From NCBI RefSeq assembly GCF_000987765.1, contig NZ_LAHP01000008.1:1-64000 (forward strand): a stretch of 64,000 nucleotides of DNA. Direction: 5' to 3'. The stretch comes from Arsukibacterium sp. MJ3. GTDB lineage: Bacteria; Pseudomonadota; Gammaproteobacteria; Enterobacterales; Alteromonadaceae. The translations under genes were made by a program, and so were the position numbers. The number at the start of each line of letters is the position of its first letter. The stretch's first letter is position 1. This document shows, piece by piece, positions 17,499-28,032 of this stretch. The notes under the pieces are model-generated. The model was not told the origin of the DNA. It saw only the letters and a program-made list of their open reading frames with translations, and searched no databases.

Positions 17499-18245
17499 TT
17501 ATAGCATATACATACCGCCGTTAACGTGAATTGTTTCACCGGTAATATAGGCCGCCGGCGCGGATACCAAAAACGCTACTGTAGCAGCAATTTCTTCTGG
17601 CTTGCCCAACCGATTGGCCGGAACCTGCGAAAAAATAGCTTCTTTTTGTTCGTCTGATAATTCTTTAGTCATATCGGTATCAATAAAACCTGGCGCAACC
17701 GCATTTACCGTAATACCACGAGAAGCCACTTCACGCGCTAAGGATTTAGTAAAACCTAATACTCCGGCTTTCGCTGCTGCATAATTCGTTTGACCCGCGT
17801 TACCCATTGACCCCACAACAGAACCAATAGTAACAATGCGACCATAACGCTTTTTCATCATACTACGCAATACTGCTTTGCTTAAGCGAAATACCGATGT
17901 CAGGTTGGTTTGAATAATATCAAACCATTCATCGTCTTTCATCCGCATCAGCAAATTATCACGGGTAATACCAGCATTATTAATCAAAATATCGATTTCA
18001 CCAAACTGCTTTTTTATCTCGGCTAAACATTGCTCAATCGAGGCCGGATCGGTAACGTTTAATACCATACCCTGGCCTTGCTCTGCCAGATAAGCAGAAA
18101 TAGACTCGGCGCCTTTCTCGGTGGTGGCAGTACCAATAACCGTAGCACCTAATGTCGCTAACTGTTCAGCAATTGCCCGCCCAATACCACGACTAGCGCC
18201 GGTAACCAGGGCAACTTTGCCTTCTAAAGAGAGTAAGTTTGTCAT
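17499..18245 (-). CDS. fabG: 3-oxoacyl-ACP reductase FabG
   Basis: FabG is the NADPH-dependent ketoreductase of the fatty acid cycle. The 248-residue short-chain dehydrogenase has the cofactor motif TGASRGIGR, NNAGITRDNLLMRM, catalytic Ser in IGSVVG, the YxxxK pair in NYAAAKAG, and ends in GGMYML as family members do. It begins 2 bp after the fabD stop codon and lies in the fabH-fabD-fabG-acpP order. Confidence 0.97.
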   Translation of the reverse strand: MTNLLSLEGKVALVTGASRGIGRAIAEQLATLGATVIGTATTEKGAESISAYLAEQGQGMVLNVTDPASIEQCLAEIKKQFGEIDILINNAGITRDNLLMRMKDDEWFDIIQTNLTSVFRLSKAVLRSMMKKRYGRIVTIGSVVGSMGNAGQTNYAAAKAGVLGFTKSLAREVASRGITVNAVAPGFIDTDMTKELSDEQKEAIFSQVPANRLGKPEEIAATVAFLVSAPAAYITGETIHVNGGMYML

Positions 18246-18247
18246 TG

Positions 18248-19189
18248 TTATTCCTGTGAAAGCTGATTCAAAGCAGACTGAAGTGAAGCCTGATCGGTTA
18301 CTGAACTGGTAATCAGGCTTTTATCAATACGTTTAATAAGACCGCTGAGTACCTTACCGGCACCTAGTTCAATTACGTCGGTAACCCCCTGCTTAGCCAG
18401 CCATTCAATAGTTTCAGTCCAGCGCACCGGGCTATATAACTGGCGTATAAGGGCCTCTTTTATTGCTGTGCTATCGCTGGCAATACTAACATCAACATTA
18501 TTAACCACTGGCAATAACGGGGTATTAAAATGCAGTGCAGCCAAATCATTAGACAATTGTTTAGCAGCCGGGCGCATTAGCGCACAGTGCGATGGTACAC
18601 TTACCGGCAGTGGTAATGCCCGTTTTGCACCGGCAGCTTTGCATAATTCTCCGGCGCGCTCTACTGCCGCTTTATGGCCGGCAATTACCACCTGCCCGGG
18701 TGAATTATAGTTAACCGGCGACACTACTTCGCCTTCTGCAGCCTCTTGGCATGCTTTAGCAATAGCAGCATCGTCCAAACCAATAATAGCCGACATACCG
18801 CCAACACCAGCCGGAACCGCTTGCTGCATGTAATTACCGCGCTGCTCTACCAGTTTTACTGCATCACTAAGGCTTAGCACGCCAGCACACACTAATGCCG
18901 AATATTCACCAAGCGAGTGGCCTGCAAAATAAGCAGGCTGGGCACCCTGTTGTTGTTGCCATAAACGCCAGATAGCAACTGACGCGGTCAGTAATGCCGG
19001 TTGCGTGCGCTGAGTTTCATTTAAGTCTGCTTTCGGGCCATTGGCCACCAGCGCCCATAAATCATAACCCAATGCGACAGACGCCTCAGCAAAGGTTTTA
19101 TTTACAATGTCATGCTGATACAAATCGCTCAGCATACCGACGCTTTGTGAACCTTGACCGGGGAATACAATTGCAAGTTTTTTAGTCAT
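18248..19189 (-). CDS. fabD: Malonyl-CoA:ACP transacylase FabD
   Basis: FabD moves malonyl groups from CoA to ACP. The 313-residue protein has FPGQGSQ at the N-terminus, the nucleophile Ser in GHSLGEYSA, the conserved Arg in QRGNYMQ and the catalytic His in SVPSHCALM. Its placement directly after fabH and before fabG is standard. Confidence 0.97.
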   Translation of the reverse strand: MTKKLAIVFPGQGSQSVGMLSDLYQHDIVNKTFAEASVALGYDLWALVANGPKADLNETQRTQPALLTASVAIWRLWQQQQGAQPAYFAGHSLGEYSALVCAGVLSLSDAVKLVEQRGNYMQQAVPAGVGGMSAIIGLDDAAIAKACQEAAEGEVVSPVNYNSPGQVVIAGHKAAVERAGELCKAAGAKRALPLPVSVPSHCALMRPAAKQLSNDLAALHFNTPLLPVVNNVDVSIASDSTAIKEALIRQLYSPVRWTETIEWLAKQGVTDVIELGAGKVLSGLIKRIDKSLITSSVTDQASLQSALNQLSQE

Positions 19190-19210
19190 TTTTTTGTCCT
19201 GCCGCGTAAA

Positions 19211-20170
19211 TCAATAACGAACCAGAGCAGACGCCCAGGCAAAACCACCACCAAAGGCTTCTAACAATAAAGTTTGCCCGCGTTTAATCCGGCCATCTCG
19301 TATTGCTTCATCCAATGCGGTTGGCACCGTAGCTGCTGAGGTATTGCCGTAGCGGTCCAGGTTAATCACCACCTGATCCATCGACATGTCGAGCTTACGG
19401 GCAACTGCCGAAATAATGCGCAGGTTAGCCTGATGTGGCACCAACCAGTCAATCTGTGATTTATCCATGTTATTGGCACTAAGCGTTTGCTCAACAACCT
19501 GAGATAATTTGTTTACGGCCACTTTGAACACATCATTACCTTTCATACTACCCCAAGAGCTATGCACTGAGCTTTCATCTCCACGTATCGGATTATCAAC
19601 ATATAATAGCTCTGAGTATTTGCCATCAGCGTAAATATGGGTAGATAAAATACCGGGTTGCTCCGACGCCTCCAGCAGCACGGCACCGGCCGCATCACCA
19701 AATAAAATGACCATGGAACGGTCTTCAGGACTGATCAGTCGGGATAAACAATCAGAACCTATTACCATAATACGCTTGGCAATACCGGTTTTAATATACT
19801 GATCGGCCACACTCAGGCCATAACAAAAACCAGCACAAGCGGCCGCAATATCAAAGGCAGGGATTGGCGGCAGATCTAATTCCCGCTGAATTTCACAAGC
19901 CGCGCTTGGAAAAGCTCTGGCAGCGCTGGTAGTGGCGCAAATAATCATATCAATGCTGTTTTTATCAACGCCGGCAGCGGCAATAGCCTGTAATGCAGCC
20001 TGCGCGCCCATAGTAGCAACTGATTCATTGTCGGCGATGATTCGTCGCTCTTTTATACCGGTTCGCTCGATAATCCATTCATCGGTGGTTTCCACCATGG
20101 TTTCTAAATCAGCGTTGCTGCGAACTTGTGACGGGAAATAACTCCCGGTACCAATAATGCGTGAGTACAT
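19211..20170 (-). CDS. fabH: Beta-ketoacyl-ACP synthase III FabH
   Basis: FabH starts fatty acid synthesis by condensing acetyl-CoA with malonyl-ACP. The 319-residue thiolase-fold enzyme shows the Cys-His-Asn triad in [19 protein letters not shown] and [10 protein letters not shown], and the CoA-binding ERTGIKERR. It lies 6 bp downstream of plsX, as in E. coli. Confidence 0.97.
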   Translation of the reverse strand: MYSRIIGTGSYFPSQVRSNADLETMVETTDEWIIERTGIKERRIIADNESVATMGAQAALQAIAAAGVDKNSIDMIICATTSAARAFPSAACEIQRELDLPPIPAFDIAAACAGFCYGLSVADQYIKTGIAKRIMVIGSDCLSRLISPEDRSMVILFGDAAGAVLLEASEQPGILSTHIYADGKYSELLYVDNPIRGDESSVHSSWGSMKGNDVFKVAVNKLSQVVEQTLSANNMDKSQIDWLVPHQANLRIISAVARKLDMSMDQVVINLDRYGNTSAATVPTALDEAIRDGRIKRGQTLLLEAFGGGFAWASALVRY

Positions 20171-20176
20171 GCGAGC

Positions 20177-21217
20177 CTATGCTTTATCAATTAATACCTG
20201 TTCCAACCGATCTTTAATTTTGGCGGGCACTTGGTGTTCAACCTCGCGCACAGCTTGTCGGATGGCACTTAAAAATGCGTCTTTGGTCGCATTTCCATGA
20301 CTTTTCACTACAATTCCGCGCAATCCTATCAGACTTGCCCCGTTGTAGTGGTCGGGGTTCACCCCCTGATAAAGACTTTTTATAAAAGGTTTTAGCAACC
20401 AACCGAAAAGTTGAGAGCTCTTTCTCTGCCGTAAGCTGGTTTCAAAGCGGCGTAAAATGAGTTTCGCCACCCCTTCACAGGTTTTTAATGCCACATTGCC
20501 AACAAAACCATCACAGACAATCACATCCGCCTTACCGGAAAAAATATCATCACCTTCAATGTAACCAATGTAATTAATGTCGTTACAGCTGGATAGCAAT
20601 TGTGAGGCGCGCTTTATTTGATCTGAGCCTTTAATTTCTTCTTCGCCCATATTCAGTAAGGCTACTTTGGGGAAATCGATACCGACAACCTCTTCGGCCA
20701 TAACTGCGCCCATCACGGCAAACTGAAATAAAGTATCGGCATCGCAATTTACCGTGGCACCCAAATCCAGCATATACACCGGGTTACCTTTACAACTGGG
20801 CAAAACACTGATTAAAGCCGGGCGTTCAACACCATTGAGCATTTTTAACACGTAGTGCGCCATAGCAATTAACGCACCGGTATTACCCGCACTAACACAG
20901 GCTTGCACCGTGCCCTGCTCGACCAGATCCAACGCCCGGCGCATAGAAGAATCGCGTTTGTTACGCAGCGCCACCGACGGTTTATCGGCCATGCTAACGT
21001 CATTATTGCTGGCAACCAGAGTTAATTGCGGGTGAGGAAAACTATTATAGAAACTGAGTTGCTGTTCCAGCAAGGTAATATCGCCGCACAACATTAAATT
21101 TAGATGAGGAAATTCTGCAATCGCTGCCAGGGCGGCAGGTATAGTAGTTAGGGGGCCGTTATCGCCCCCCATCATGTCTAAAGCAAGGTTACACTTTAGT
21201 GGTTGCACCAGGTGCAT
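20177..21217 (-). CDS. plsX: Phosphate acyltransferase PlsX
   Basis: PlsX makes acyl-phosphate from acyl-ACP and links fatty acid to phospholipid synthesis. The 346-residue protein shows LALDMMGGDNGP, GNTGALIA, and GFVGNVALKT, characteristic of the family. The ATG at 21217 gives a slightly longer N-terminus than usual, and a GTG nine bases inside is an alternative. It begins 6 bp after rpmF ends, the usual rpmF-plsX-fabH arrangement. Confidence 0.95.
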   Translation of the reverse strand: MHLVQPLKCNLALDMMGGDNGPLTTIPAALAAIAEFPHLNLMLCGDITLLEQQLSFYNSFPHPQLTLVASNNDVSMADKPSVALRNKRDSSMRRALDLVEQGTVQACVSAGNTGALIAMAHYVLKMLNGVERPALISVLPSCKGNPVYMLDLGATVNCDADTLFQFAVMGAVMAEEVVGIDFPKVALLNMGEEEIKGSDQIKRASQLLSSCNDINYIGYIEGDDIFSGKADVIVCDGFVGNVALKTCEGVAKLILRRFETSLRQRKSSQLFGWLLKPFIKSLYQGVNPDHYNGASLIGLRGIVVKSHGNATKDAFLSAIRQAVREVEHQVPAKIKDRLEQVLIDKA

Positions 21218-21223
21218 CCAAAC

Positions 21224-21388
21224 TTATATTACTTTACGGCCTTTGTAAAAACCATCGGCAGTAATGTGGTGACGACGATGCGTTTCACCCGTAGTTGAAT
21301 CAACTGACAACGTAGGGCCAGTTAACGCATCGTGAGAACGACGCATGTCACGACGTGCACGAGATTTTTTGTTTTGCTGAACAGCCAT
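21224..21388 (-). CDS. rpmF: 50S ribosomal protein L32
   Basis: The reverse strand encodes a 54-residue basic protein, [20 protein letters not shown] at the N-terminus and ending FYKGRKVI, which is the L32 sequence of gammaproteobacteria. It belongs to the large ribosomal subunit. AGGAG precedes the ATG. It lies between yceD and plsX in the conserved yceD-rpmF-plsX order. Confidence 0.96.
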   Translation of the reverse strand: MAVQQNKKSRARRDMRRSHDALTGPTLSVDSTTGETHRRHHITADGFYKGRKVI

Positions 21389-21403
21389 TGTTTTTCTCCT
21401 AAA

Positions 21404-21931
21404 TTACTTTTTTTTCAGTTCTTGCAGTATGGCAAAGGGGTTTGGTTTTTCTGGTTCTGGCCCTATGTCTCCGAAACTCATTGCATCAGCACTGAGATTA
21501 CAGTCAGCAGCATCATGCATCGGAAACAGCGGTAATGCCAGAATAAGTTCATCCTCAACCAACTGCCGTAAATTTATTTCGCCGTGCTCGTCACGAACAA
21601 TAACGTCGTAACTCTCCGGAATTAACGCCAGAGCGGCATTGTCATCCCCTTTAACCGGGGTATATATAAAACTACTTTCTAGTGCCAGTAGCATAGTTTC
21701 GCCACAGCGCTCGCAACACACACTAACACTGCAGCTGGCAGTACCTTGCAATACCGCTAAACCTTGTTGATCTGTTGCGCATTCAATTCTTACAGCTACT
21801 TCACCCTGTTTTATCACAAGGCTTTCTGTTAACCGGATTAAAGATTGCAACGGCAAGATGCCATCAAAAGTCGACCGCTTTTGGGCGGCTTTAACCGGGT
21901 CAAACGTAACGGGAATTTTCAATTTTTGCAT
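21404..21931 (-). CDS. yceD: YceD (DUF177) 23S rRNA accumulation protein
   Basis: YceD-family proteins are linked to 23S rRNA accumulation and are co-transcribed with rpmF; the molecular role is not settled. The frame is open to 22054, but the ATG at 21931 is preferred because the family starts at MQKLKIPVTFDPVKAA and upstream residues look random. That gives 175 residues with a C-x2-C pair in CCERCGE around residue 80 and the acidic IPESYDVIVRDEHGEINLRQ stretch. The ribosome site is weak. It is divergent from maf/yceF across a 149-bp promoter region. Confidence 0.9.
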   Translation of the reverse strand: MQKLKIPVTFDPVKAAQKRSTFDGILPLQSLIRLTESLVIKQGEVAVRIECATDQQGLAVLQGTASCSVSVCCERCGETMLLALESSFIYTPVKGDDNAALALIPESYDVIVRDEHGEINLRQLVEDELILALPLFPMHDAADCNLSADAMSFGDIGPEPEKPNPFAILQELKKK

Positions 21932-22080
21932 AAGGCGCGCATGATATAGAACCCAGCCCCCGCTGTCAAAGGGTTGCCACAGTTTTTTATACTTTTTATT
22001 AGCGAATATAATTAGCGGCTTTGTTAAACACCCTATAGCTTGGCATAATAACAATTATTCAGAATAAAACCGAGCCGTCA

Positions 22081-22713
22081 ATGAGCATTTCCGAGTTACC
22101 TGCACTGTATTTAGCATCTACTTCAGTATATCGGCGTCAATTATTAGCTAAATTAACGCCGCATTTTACTACTATTAAGCCAGACGTTGACGAGACAGCA
22201 CTGCCAGGTGAAGATGCTACCACTCTGGTAAGCCGGCTGGCCCTGACCAAAGCCAAGGCAGTTGCCGCTACCTTAAGCCACGGGCTGGTAATAGGTTCTG
22301 ACCAGGTCGCGGTATTTAAAAACCAGATTATCGGTAAACCTCATACCCGGGACAATGCCATCGCACAGCTCAGCCAGTTTAATGGTAACAGTGTCACGTT
22401 TTTAACCGGTCTGGCACTCGTTAATGTCCAAAGTGGCCAATGCCAGGTTATCGTCGAACCGTTTACAGTATGCTTTCGCCAGCTTACTCAGCTGGAAATT
22501 GCAATATATGTTGACCGAGAACAACCGTTTGACTGTGCCGGTAGTTTTAAAAGTGAGGGGCTAGGTATTAGTCTGTTTAGTGCCATGCAAGGTAATGACC
22601 CAAACAGCCTGATAGGCCTGCCACTTATTAAGCTGTTACAGCTGCTTAATAATGAAGGTGTTAATCTGCTTACACTTAAATATGAGCCAGCAAAGCCGGT
22701 AAATTGTCAATAA
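22081..22713 (+). CDS. yceF: Maf-family nucleotide pyrophosphatase (YceF type)
   Basis: This 210-residue house-cleaning enzyme hydrolyses non-canonical nucleotides; the YceF subgroup prefers m7GTP. Motifs are LASTSVYRRQLL, VDETALPGE, GSDQVA and FDCAGSFKSEGLGI, the last being characteristic of YceF rather than Maf/YhdE. It is the only plus-strand gene in this stretch and its last 38 bp overlap the end of the convergent HAD gene. Confidence 0.93.
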   Translation: MSISELPALYLASTSVYRRQLLAKLTPHFTTIKPDVDETALPGEDATTLVSRLALTKAKAVAATLSHGLVIGSDQVAVFKNQIIGKPHTRDNAIAQLSQFNGNSVTFLTGLALVNVQSGQCQVIVEPFTVCFRQLTQLEIAIYVDREQPFDCAGSFKSEGLGISLFSAMQGNDPNSLIGLPLIKLLQLLNNEGVNLLTLKYEPAKPVNCQ

Positions 22714-23320
22714 TAGCTTTAGGCTGATACTGGCCAAGCACATCAGCACCGTGCACACCATGAGTTACCCCTACCCGCGGCATATTAATAGCTTGTGCCA
22801 TTTTCATGTCATGGCTGGTATCACCGACCATAATTGCATTCGCGGGCAGAATGTCTAACTGCTGGCTAATTTGTATTAACATATCTGGGTGTGGTTTAGA
22901 TTGCGCTTCATCGGCACAACGGCTGGTAACAAAATAATGACCAAGACCGGTATCCGCAAACATCCGGTCTAAACCCCTACGGGCTTTGCCGGTAGCAACT
23001 GCCAATAAGATATTTTTCTCGGTCAGCGTTTGCAACAACAGCTCTACGCCAGCAAATAAAGGCGACGGGGTAGTATCGTAAAGCGTATAGTGATCGCGAT
23101 AATGCTCAAACAATTGGCGGCGTTGCTGGCTGTCGGTGTCAGGAAATAATACCGCAAAGGCCGGATCCAGGCTTAACCCAATTATTTGTTTTACCGCATA
23201 GTCGCTCGGCACTGCCAGCCCGGTTAAGCCGGCAGCAGCTTGCATTGACGAGACTATGCGGCCAATAGAATCCATTACCGTTCCATCCCAATCGAAAATG
23301 ACTAAATTGACCTCTGACAT
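22676..23320 (-). CDS. HAD-IA family phosphatase (phosphoglycolate phosphatase-like)
   Basis: The 214-residue protein has HAD motif I in DWDGTVMDS, motif II in AVATGK, and motifs III/IV in KPHPDM and VGDTSHDMKMA, with a helical cap between I and II. It resembles the HAD hydrolase next to rluC in many Alteromonadales and Vibrio; the substrate is unknown. It starts 1 bp after the rluC stop codon, implying co-transcription, and its 3' end overlaps yceF by 38 bp. Confidence 0.88.
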   Translation of the reverse strand: MSEVNLVIFDWDGTVMDSIGRIVSSMQAAAGLTGLAVPSDYAVKQIIGLSLDPAFAVLFPDTDSQQRRQLFEHYRDHYTLYDTTPSPLFAGVELLLQTLTEKNILLAVATGKARRGLDRMFADTGLGHYFVTSRCADEAQSKPHPDMLIQISQQLDILPANAIMVGDTSHDMKMAQAINMPRVGVTHGVHGADVLGQYQPKAIIDNLPALLAHI

Positions 23321-23321
23321 A

Positions 23322-24275
23322 CTACTTTCTCGTTAATTTAGTGAGCGCTTTTTCCAATTGCAAATCTAACGGTGCTTCAACCCGCAAGGTGGTTTGCGTG
23401 TTTGGATGCATAAAACTTAAACTTTTTGCATGCAAAAACAATCGGTTTAACCCCAACTGTTGCATCTGGCTACTAAAGGCATTGTCGCCGTATTTATCAT
23501 CGCAGGCTATTGGATGGCCCTTACACGCCGCATGCACCCGAATTTGATGGGTACGCCCGGTAACCGGAAAAGCTTCCACCAGAGTGCCTTCACTGTAACG
23601 TTGTAATATCCGAAAGCGGGTTTCAGAGGGTTTACCGTTAATGGCATCCACCTTTACCACCCGCTCACCGGATTGCAGGGTGTTTTTACGCAGCGGTTCT
23701 ATCACACTGCGCACTTTACTATCCCAGTCACCGCTTACCAGTGCCCAGTATTTTTTTTCAACAGTTTTATCGCGCAACTGCGCGTGTAAATGGGTTAACA
23801 CCGAGCGTTTTTTAGCGATTAACAAGCAGCCCGACGTATCGCGGTCTAGCCGGTGAACTAACTCAAGGTTTTTTGCTACGGGTCGTAAGGCGCGTAATGC
23901 TTCAATAACACCAAACTTTAAGCCACTGCCACCATGTACCGCCATGCCAGAGGGCTTATTCAGTACAATAAGGTCATTATCTTCAAACAATATATGGCTT
24001 TCTAACTCACTGACCAAGCTCAATTTAACCGACACCCGATCCGGTTCGGCCGCCACGGTCAACGGTGGAACCCTTACAACATCGGCCTGTTGCAATTTAT
24101 ACTCAGGTTTCACCCGTTTTTTATTAACCCGGACTTCGCCTTTGCGTAAAACCCGATATATCACACTTTTTGGCACACCTCTGAGCCGTGCCAGCAAAAA
24201 ATTGTCTATACGCTGGCCGATAAAATCGTCTTCGATTTCAAGCATTTGTATCGGTAATCTGATTTCATCCGTCAT
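23322..24275 (-). CDS. rluC: 23S rRNA pseudouridine synthase RluC
   Basis: RluC makes pseudouridine at positions 955, 2504 and 2580 of 23S rRNA. The 317-residue protein has an N-terminal S4 RNA-binding domain (about residues 16-75, RIDNFLLARLRGVPKSVIY) and the catalytic Asp in HRLDRDTSGCL, with the later GRTHQIRVHAA. It is divergent from rne, the usual rluC/rne arrangement. Confidence 0.96.
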   Translation of the reverse strand: MTDEIRLPIQMLEIEDDFIGQRIDNFLLARLRGVPKSVIYRVLRKGEVRVNKKRVKPEYKLQQADVVRVPPLTVAAEPDRVSVKLSLVSELESHILFEDNDLIVLNKPSGMAVHGGSGLKFGVIEALRALRPVAKNLELVHRLDRDTSGCLLIAKKRSVLTHLHAQLRDKTVEKKYWALVSGDWDSKVRSVIEPLRKNTLQSGERVVKVDAINGKPSETRFRILQRYSEGTLVEAFPVTGRTHQIRVHAACKGHPIACDDKYGDNAFSSQMQQLGLNRLFLHAKSLSFMHPNTQTTLRVEAPLDLQLEKALTKLTRK

Positions 24276-24753
24276 GCGTTCTAAATACTCTGCTAAAATT
24301 ACTTTTAAGTTGCTATCCAGTGCAAATTAGTGGGATAATCGTCCGGCTAATTATGCCAAAAGAAGGCAATTAGGGCGCTCATTGTGACATTAAGAGAAAC
24401 TGTGCGGCACCGTCTGGGGATGTGATCATACCGAAATCGTGGTGAAAACCAACGTTTTTATAGCCCCGGCGTTTAAATAAGCCATTTGCCTGAGGTAATG
24501 TTGCGTAATCTGTTACCAATAACGGCAAAACACAGTTTCCAGTAACATGAGCAAAAAGAACAATTTGCTATAACGCAACGCCGAACGGCGGTGTGTTTCA
24601 GATTCAAACGAAAACAGATAACTGTAAATAGTGACAATTTGGTTCCCTCAGGTATCCCAGTCGTGAGACTGCATCATTTGATATTTGATAACATCTGAAC
24701 ACCCAGGTGCCCAGTATGGTTGCGTTGTGGCTGCATAATAGAGTCACCCAACA
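24276..24753 (+). other. Long rne leader and rluC/rne divergent promoter region
   Basis: This 478-bp stretch has no supportable ORF. In E. coli the rne gene has a long 5' leader whose hairpins let RNase E control its own mRNA, and a similar leader is likely here. A short GC-rich inverted pair (CGCCGAACGGCGG at about 24580-24592) and two near repeats (CAGGTATCCCAG and CAGGTGCCCAG, about 24650 and 24705) are visible. The exact promoters cannot be set from the sequence. Confidence 0.45.
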
Positions 24754-27700
24754 ATGAAAAGAATGCTAATTAATGCAACGCAAGAAGAAGAAATTCGCGT
24801 TGCTTTGGTCGATGGCCAAAAACTGTATGATCTGGATATTGAAAGCCCAGGCCATGAACAAAAGAAAGCCAATATCTACAAAGGCAAAATTACCCGGGTT
24901 GAACCAAGCCTGGAAGCTGCTTTTGTCGATTACGGTGCTGATCGTCACGGTTTTTTGCCGTTAAAAGAAATTTCCCGCGAGTACTTCCCTAAAGGCTATA
25001 GCTTCGATGGCCGCCCCAATATTAAAGAAGTGGTAAAAGAAGGTCAGGAAGTTATTATCCAGATTGATAAAGAAGAACGTGGCCAAAAAGGTGCTGCGCT
25101 AACGACTTTTATCAGTCTGGCAGGTTCTTACCTGGTATTAATGCCAAACAACCCGCGTGCAGGTGGCATTTCACGACGCATTGAAGGTGACGAGCGTCAG
25201 GAACTGAAAGACTCTTTAGGCCAGTTAGAAATGCCAGATGGCATGGGCTTAATTGTTCGTACTGCGGGTGTAGGTAAATCTTACGAAGAGCTGGATTACG
25301 ATTTAAAAGCCTTACTAAAACATTGGTCTGCTATCACTGAAGAAGCAGCCAAACGATCTTCACCCTTTTTAATTCATCAGGAAAGTAATGTGGTATTTCG
25401 CGCTATTCGCGATTACCTGCGCCGTGATGTTGGTGAAATTTTAATTGATAACGCGAAAATTTTTGAAGAAGCCAAAGTTTATATTCAGCAATTTCGGCCA
25501 GACTTTGCCCACCGGGTAAAAATGTACGATGGTGAAGTACCGCTGTTTATGCATTATCAAATTGAAACTCAGATTGAAACCGCCTTTCGCCGCGAAGTTC
25601 GCTTACCATCAGGTGGCTCAATTGTTATCGATGGCACCGAAGCGCTAACCGCTGTTGATATTAACTCATCAAAAGCCACCAAAGGTGGCGATATTGAAGA
25701 AACCGCTTTTAATACTAACTTGGAAGCCGCAGACGAAATAGCCCGGCAGTTACGCCTGCGCGACCTTGGCGGGTTAATTGTTATCGACTTTATTGATATG
25801 ACGCCAGTGCGTCATCAACGGGAAGTTGAAAACCGCTTAAAAGATGCGGTTAAACATGACAGGGCTCGGGTACAAATTGGCCGCATTTCGCGGTTCGGTT
25901 TACTTGAAATGTCACGCCAACGTTTGCGTCCATCGTTGGGTGAATCTGCTGGTCACGTTTGTCCCCGCTGTCATGGTCGCGGCACCATCCGCGGCACCGA
26001 AAGCTCGGCCTTATCAATTTTGCGTTTAATTGAAGAAGAAGCCATTAAAGATAACACCAGCCAAATTCATGCGCAGGTCCCTATCTCTGTGGCAACGTAT
26101 TTGATGAATGAGAAACGTGAATCGGTTCGACGCATTGAAAAACGTAATGGTATCCAAATTTTTATTATTCCAAATGAACATTTGGAAACACCCAATTATG
26201 AAGTATCACGCATTCGGATCGATGAAGAACTGGATGATGTTAGCTACAACATGGTTAAAGCCCCTGAAGTTATCAGCAGACCATATCAACCAAGCGTTGA
26301 AGTTATTAAAGAAAAACCTGCTGTGTCGGCCATTAATATTGCCCATTCGGCGCCAGCGCGCACCACTGCTGCAACAACACCTGTAGCAGTAGCCACGTCG
26401 CAACCCGATTTATTCAGTAAACTCAGCAAATGGTTTAAAGGCTTAATTACTGGCAGTGACGCAAAAACAGAACATGCTAAACAACCTGCCCCACACACTA
26501 CGGCCCGTAAAGATGAGACGAAAACTCAGCGGGATGGTGGTCGCTACAATCGAGACAATAACCGTGACAATAACCGTGACGGCAGTCGCGATGCAAGCCG
26601 TGGTAACGTTGACAACAAAGCAGATGGTAAGAATGACACCACACGGCGCCGTAATAATAAACGTCGTCGGCCTGATCAGATTGAGCAGGTTGTTGATAAA
26701 GACGACAGTAACAGTACTACCGCCACGGCGGCACCGGTAAAACAAGAGCGGGCGCCAAGGCCACCTCAAGAGCGGATTAATCGCCCGGCTGAAGCACGTA
26801 AACCACAAGCAGAACGTTCTGACGTTGTCGTTACTGAGCATGACGAAGAACCGAAAGAGCGCAGTGTTGCAGCAGAACGTCGACAGCGGCGCAATGCACG
26901 TAAATCAGTGCGCTTAACGCAGCATGCTGATGCTACTGTTATTACACCTGTTGTGGTTAACCCAACACTTGATGCAATGCAAGAACCGGTAACTGAGCAA
27001 GCGCCAACTGTTCAGGCAGCGCAGCAATTTGACGAATCAGAAGCCAGCACTGCTGCACTAATCACTGAAGATATGCCAGCAACGGCTGACGTTAAAGACG
27101 ACGCCGCAGCGCCAACGATTGCCACGTTAGATGTGAATGATCAACCGGCCGCTGAAGCAACGACTACGTCGGCAGAGCAAGCTGAAAGTGACAGTGTTGA
27201 ACCACGTAGCCGCAACCGCCGCTCGCCACGTCACCTTCGGGCTGCGGGCCAAAAGCGTAAAAAAGATCAGCAAGCTGAAACACTAAGCATTACCGAAACA
27301 CAAAGCACTGCCGAAACAGTAGACAATAGCGAGCAAACTGAACAGCCAGTGGCAGTTAGCGCCGCCAATATGGATGCGGAACCAACCAAACAAGCTGAAG
27401 TGATAACCGACACTGTAACAGCTCCTGAAGCTGAGATGCCGAGTACTGCAGATACTCAGCCGGCAACAGAAATGACTAACACGGAAGAAAATCCAGTAAA
27501 AGCACCCGCTAAAAGCAGAGCTAAACCTGGTAGACCTCGTGGTCGTCGTAAAGCAGCTGAAGCCGATGCTGAGCAAGCAAAAAGTGACAAAGGAGCAACG
27601 ACAGATACCGATGTTTCTATCGCTATAGCCCCAGCAGCTATAGAGAAAAACGAACACGCTGCTGCTGAAAAAATGGTATCAGCTAAGCCTTTAGCTGAAA

Positions 27701-27954
27701 CGGTTACTGAAACAGCAGGAGCAGTGACAGCCATAAAAGCCAACCCGGTAAAATCGGCCGGTCGTTTTGGTAATATGGTCGTGGCCGATATGGCCAAGCC
27801 CGCGACCAGTACAACCAATACCGCAGCGGCTGACACCCCTGCAGCCGCTGCAGCAGAGCGGCCAGCGGTAAGCAGTTCAAGCCGGCAAGCCGGTTCAGCG
27901 TTTGCCCGTCAGGCAGCAAGTGCACCAATGACAAAGCCAGATAAAGCGGAATAA
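24754..27954 (+). CDS. rne: Ribonuclease E
   Basis: RNase E is the main endoribonuclease for mRNA decay and rRNA/tRNA processing and the scaffold of the degradosome. The 1066-residue protein starts with the canonical [10 protein letters not shown]. It has an S1 domain (about residues 38-120), catalytic Asp residues in TAVDINSS and VIDFIDM, and the zinc-link cysteines in CPRCHGRG (about 404-407). After residue 520 the protein becomes low-complexity: first Arg/Asn/Asp-rich RNA-binding tracts ([12 protein letters not shown]), then an Ala/Glu/Thr-rich acidic region, ending in [12 protein letters not shown] as in relatives. It is followed by a strong terminator. Confidence 0.97.
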   Translation: MKRMLINATQEEEIRVALVDGQKLYDLDIESPGHEQKKANIYKGKITRVEPSLEAAFVDYGADRHGFLPLKEISREYFPKGYSFDGRPNIKEVVKEGQEVIIQIDKEERGQKGAALTTFISLAGSYLVLMPNNPRAGGISRRIEGDERQELKDSLGQLEMPDGMGLIVRTAGVGKSYEELDYDLKALLKHWSAITEEAAKRSSPFLIHQESNVVFRAIRDYLRRDVGEILIDNAKIFEEAKVYIQQFRPDFAHRVKMYDGEVPLFMHYQIETQIETAFRREVRLPSGGSIVIDGTEALTAVDINSSKATKGGDIEETAFNTNLEAADEIARQLRLRDLGGLIVIDFIDMTPVRHQREVENRLKDAVKHDRARVQIGRISRFGLLEMSRQRLRPSLGESAGHVCPRCHGRGTIRGTESSALSILRLIEEEAIKDNTSQIHAQVPISVATYLMNEKRESVRRIEKRNGIQIFIIPNEHLETPNYEVSRIRIDEELDDVSYNMVKAPEVISRPYQPSVEVIKEKPAVSAINIAHSAPARTTAATTPVAVATSQPDLFSKLSKWFKGLITGSDAKTEHAKQPAPHTTARKDETKTQRDGGRYNRDNNRDNNRDGSRDASRGNVDNKADGKNDTTRRRNNKRRRPDQIEQVVDKDDSNSTTATAAPVKQERAPRPPQERINRPAEARKPQAERSDVVVTEHDEEPKERSVAAERRQRRNARKSVRLTQHADATVITPVVVNPTLDAMQEPVTEQAPTVQAAQQFDESEASTAALITEDMPATADVKDDAAAPTIATLDVNDQPAAEATTTSAEQAESDSVEPRSRNRRSPRHLRAAGQKRKKDQQAETLSITETQSTAETVDNSEQTEQPVAVSAANMDAEPTKQAEVITDTVTAPEAEMPSTADTQPATEMTNTEENPVKAPAKSRAKPGRPRGRRKAAEADAEQAKSDKGATTDTDVSIAIAPAAIEKNEHAAAEKMVSAKPLAETVTETAGAVTAIKANPVKSAGRFGNMVVADMAKPATSTTNTAAADTPAAAAAERPAVSSSSRQAGSAFARQAASAPMTKPDKAE

Positions 27955-27956
27955 AA

Positions 27957-27983
27957 AACCCCCCGGTTAACGGGGGATTTTTT
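27957..27983 (+). terminator. Terminator of rne
   Basis: CCCCCG pairs with CGGGGG across a GTTAA loop (27960-27976), with A-rich sequence before and TTTTTT after. It starts 3 bp after the rne stop codon. Confidence 0.9.
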
Positions 27984-28000
27984 AAGTCGATTTTGTTATT

Positions 28001-28030
28001 TAAAACCAGCGTAATAGCTGGTTTTTTTAT
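28001..28030 (-). terminator. Terminator of the porin gene, possibly bidirectional
   Basis: AAACCAGC (28003-28010) pairs with GCTGGTTT (28017-28024) over a 6-nt loop. It begins 9 bp past the porin stop. T-rich sequence follows on both strands, with the longer run on the plus strand, so it may also back up the rne terminator. Confidence 0.7.
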
Positions 28031-28032
28031 TG

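Noticed and set aside
26443-27836. Several long minus-strand ORFs opposite the rne 3' half
   Set aside because: They arise from the repetitive, GCA/GAA-rich codons of the RNase E tail; their translations are Cys/Ser/Val-rich noise.
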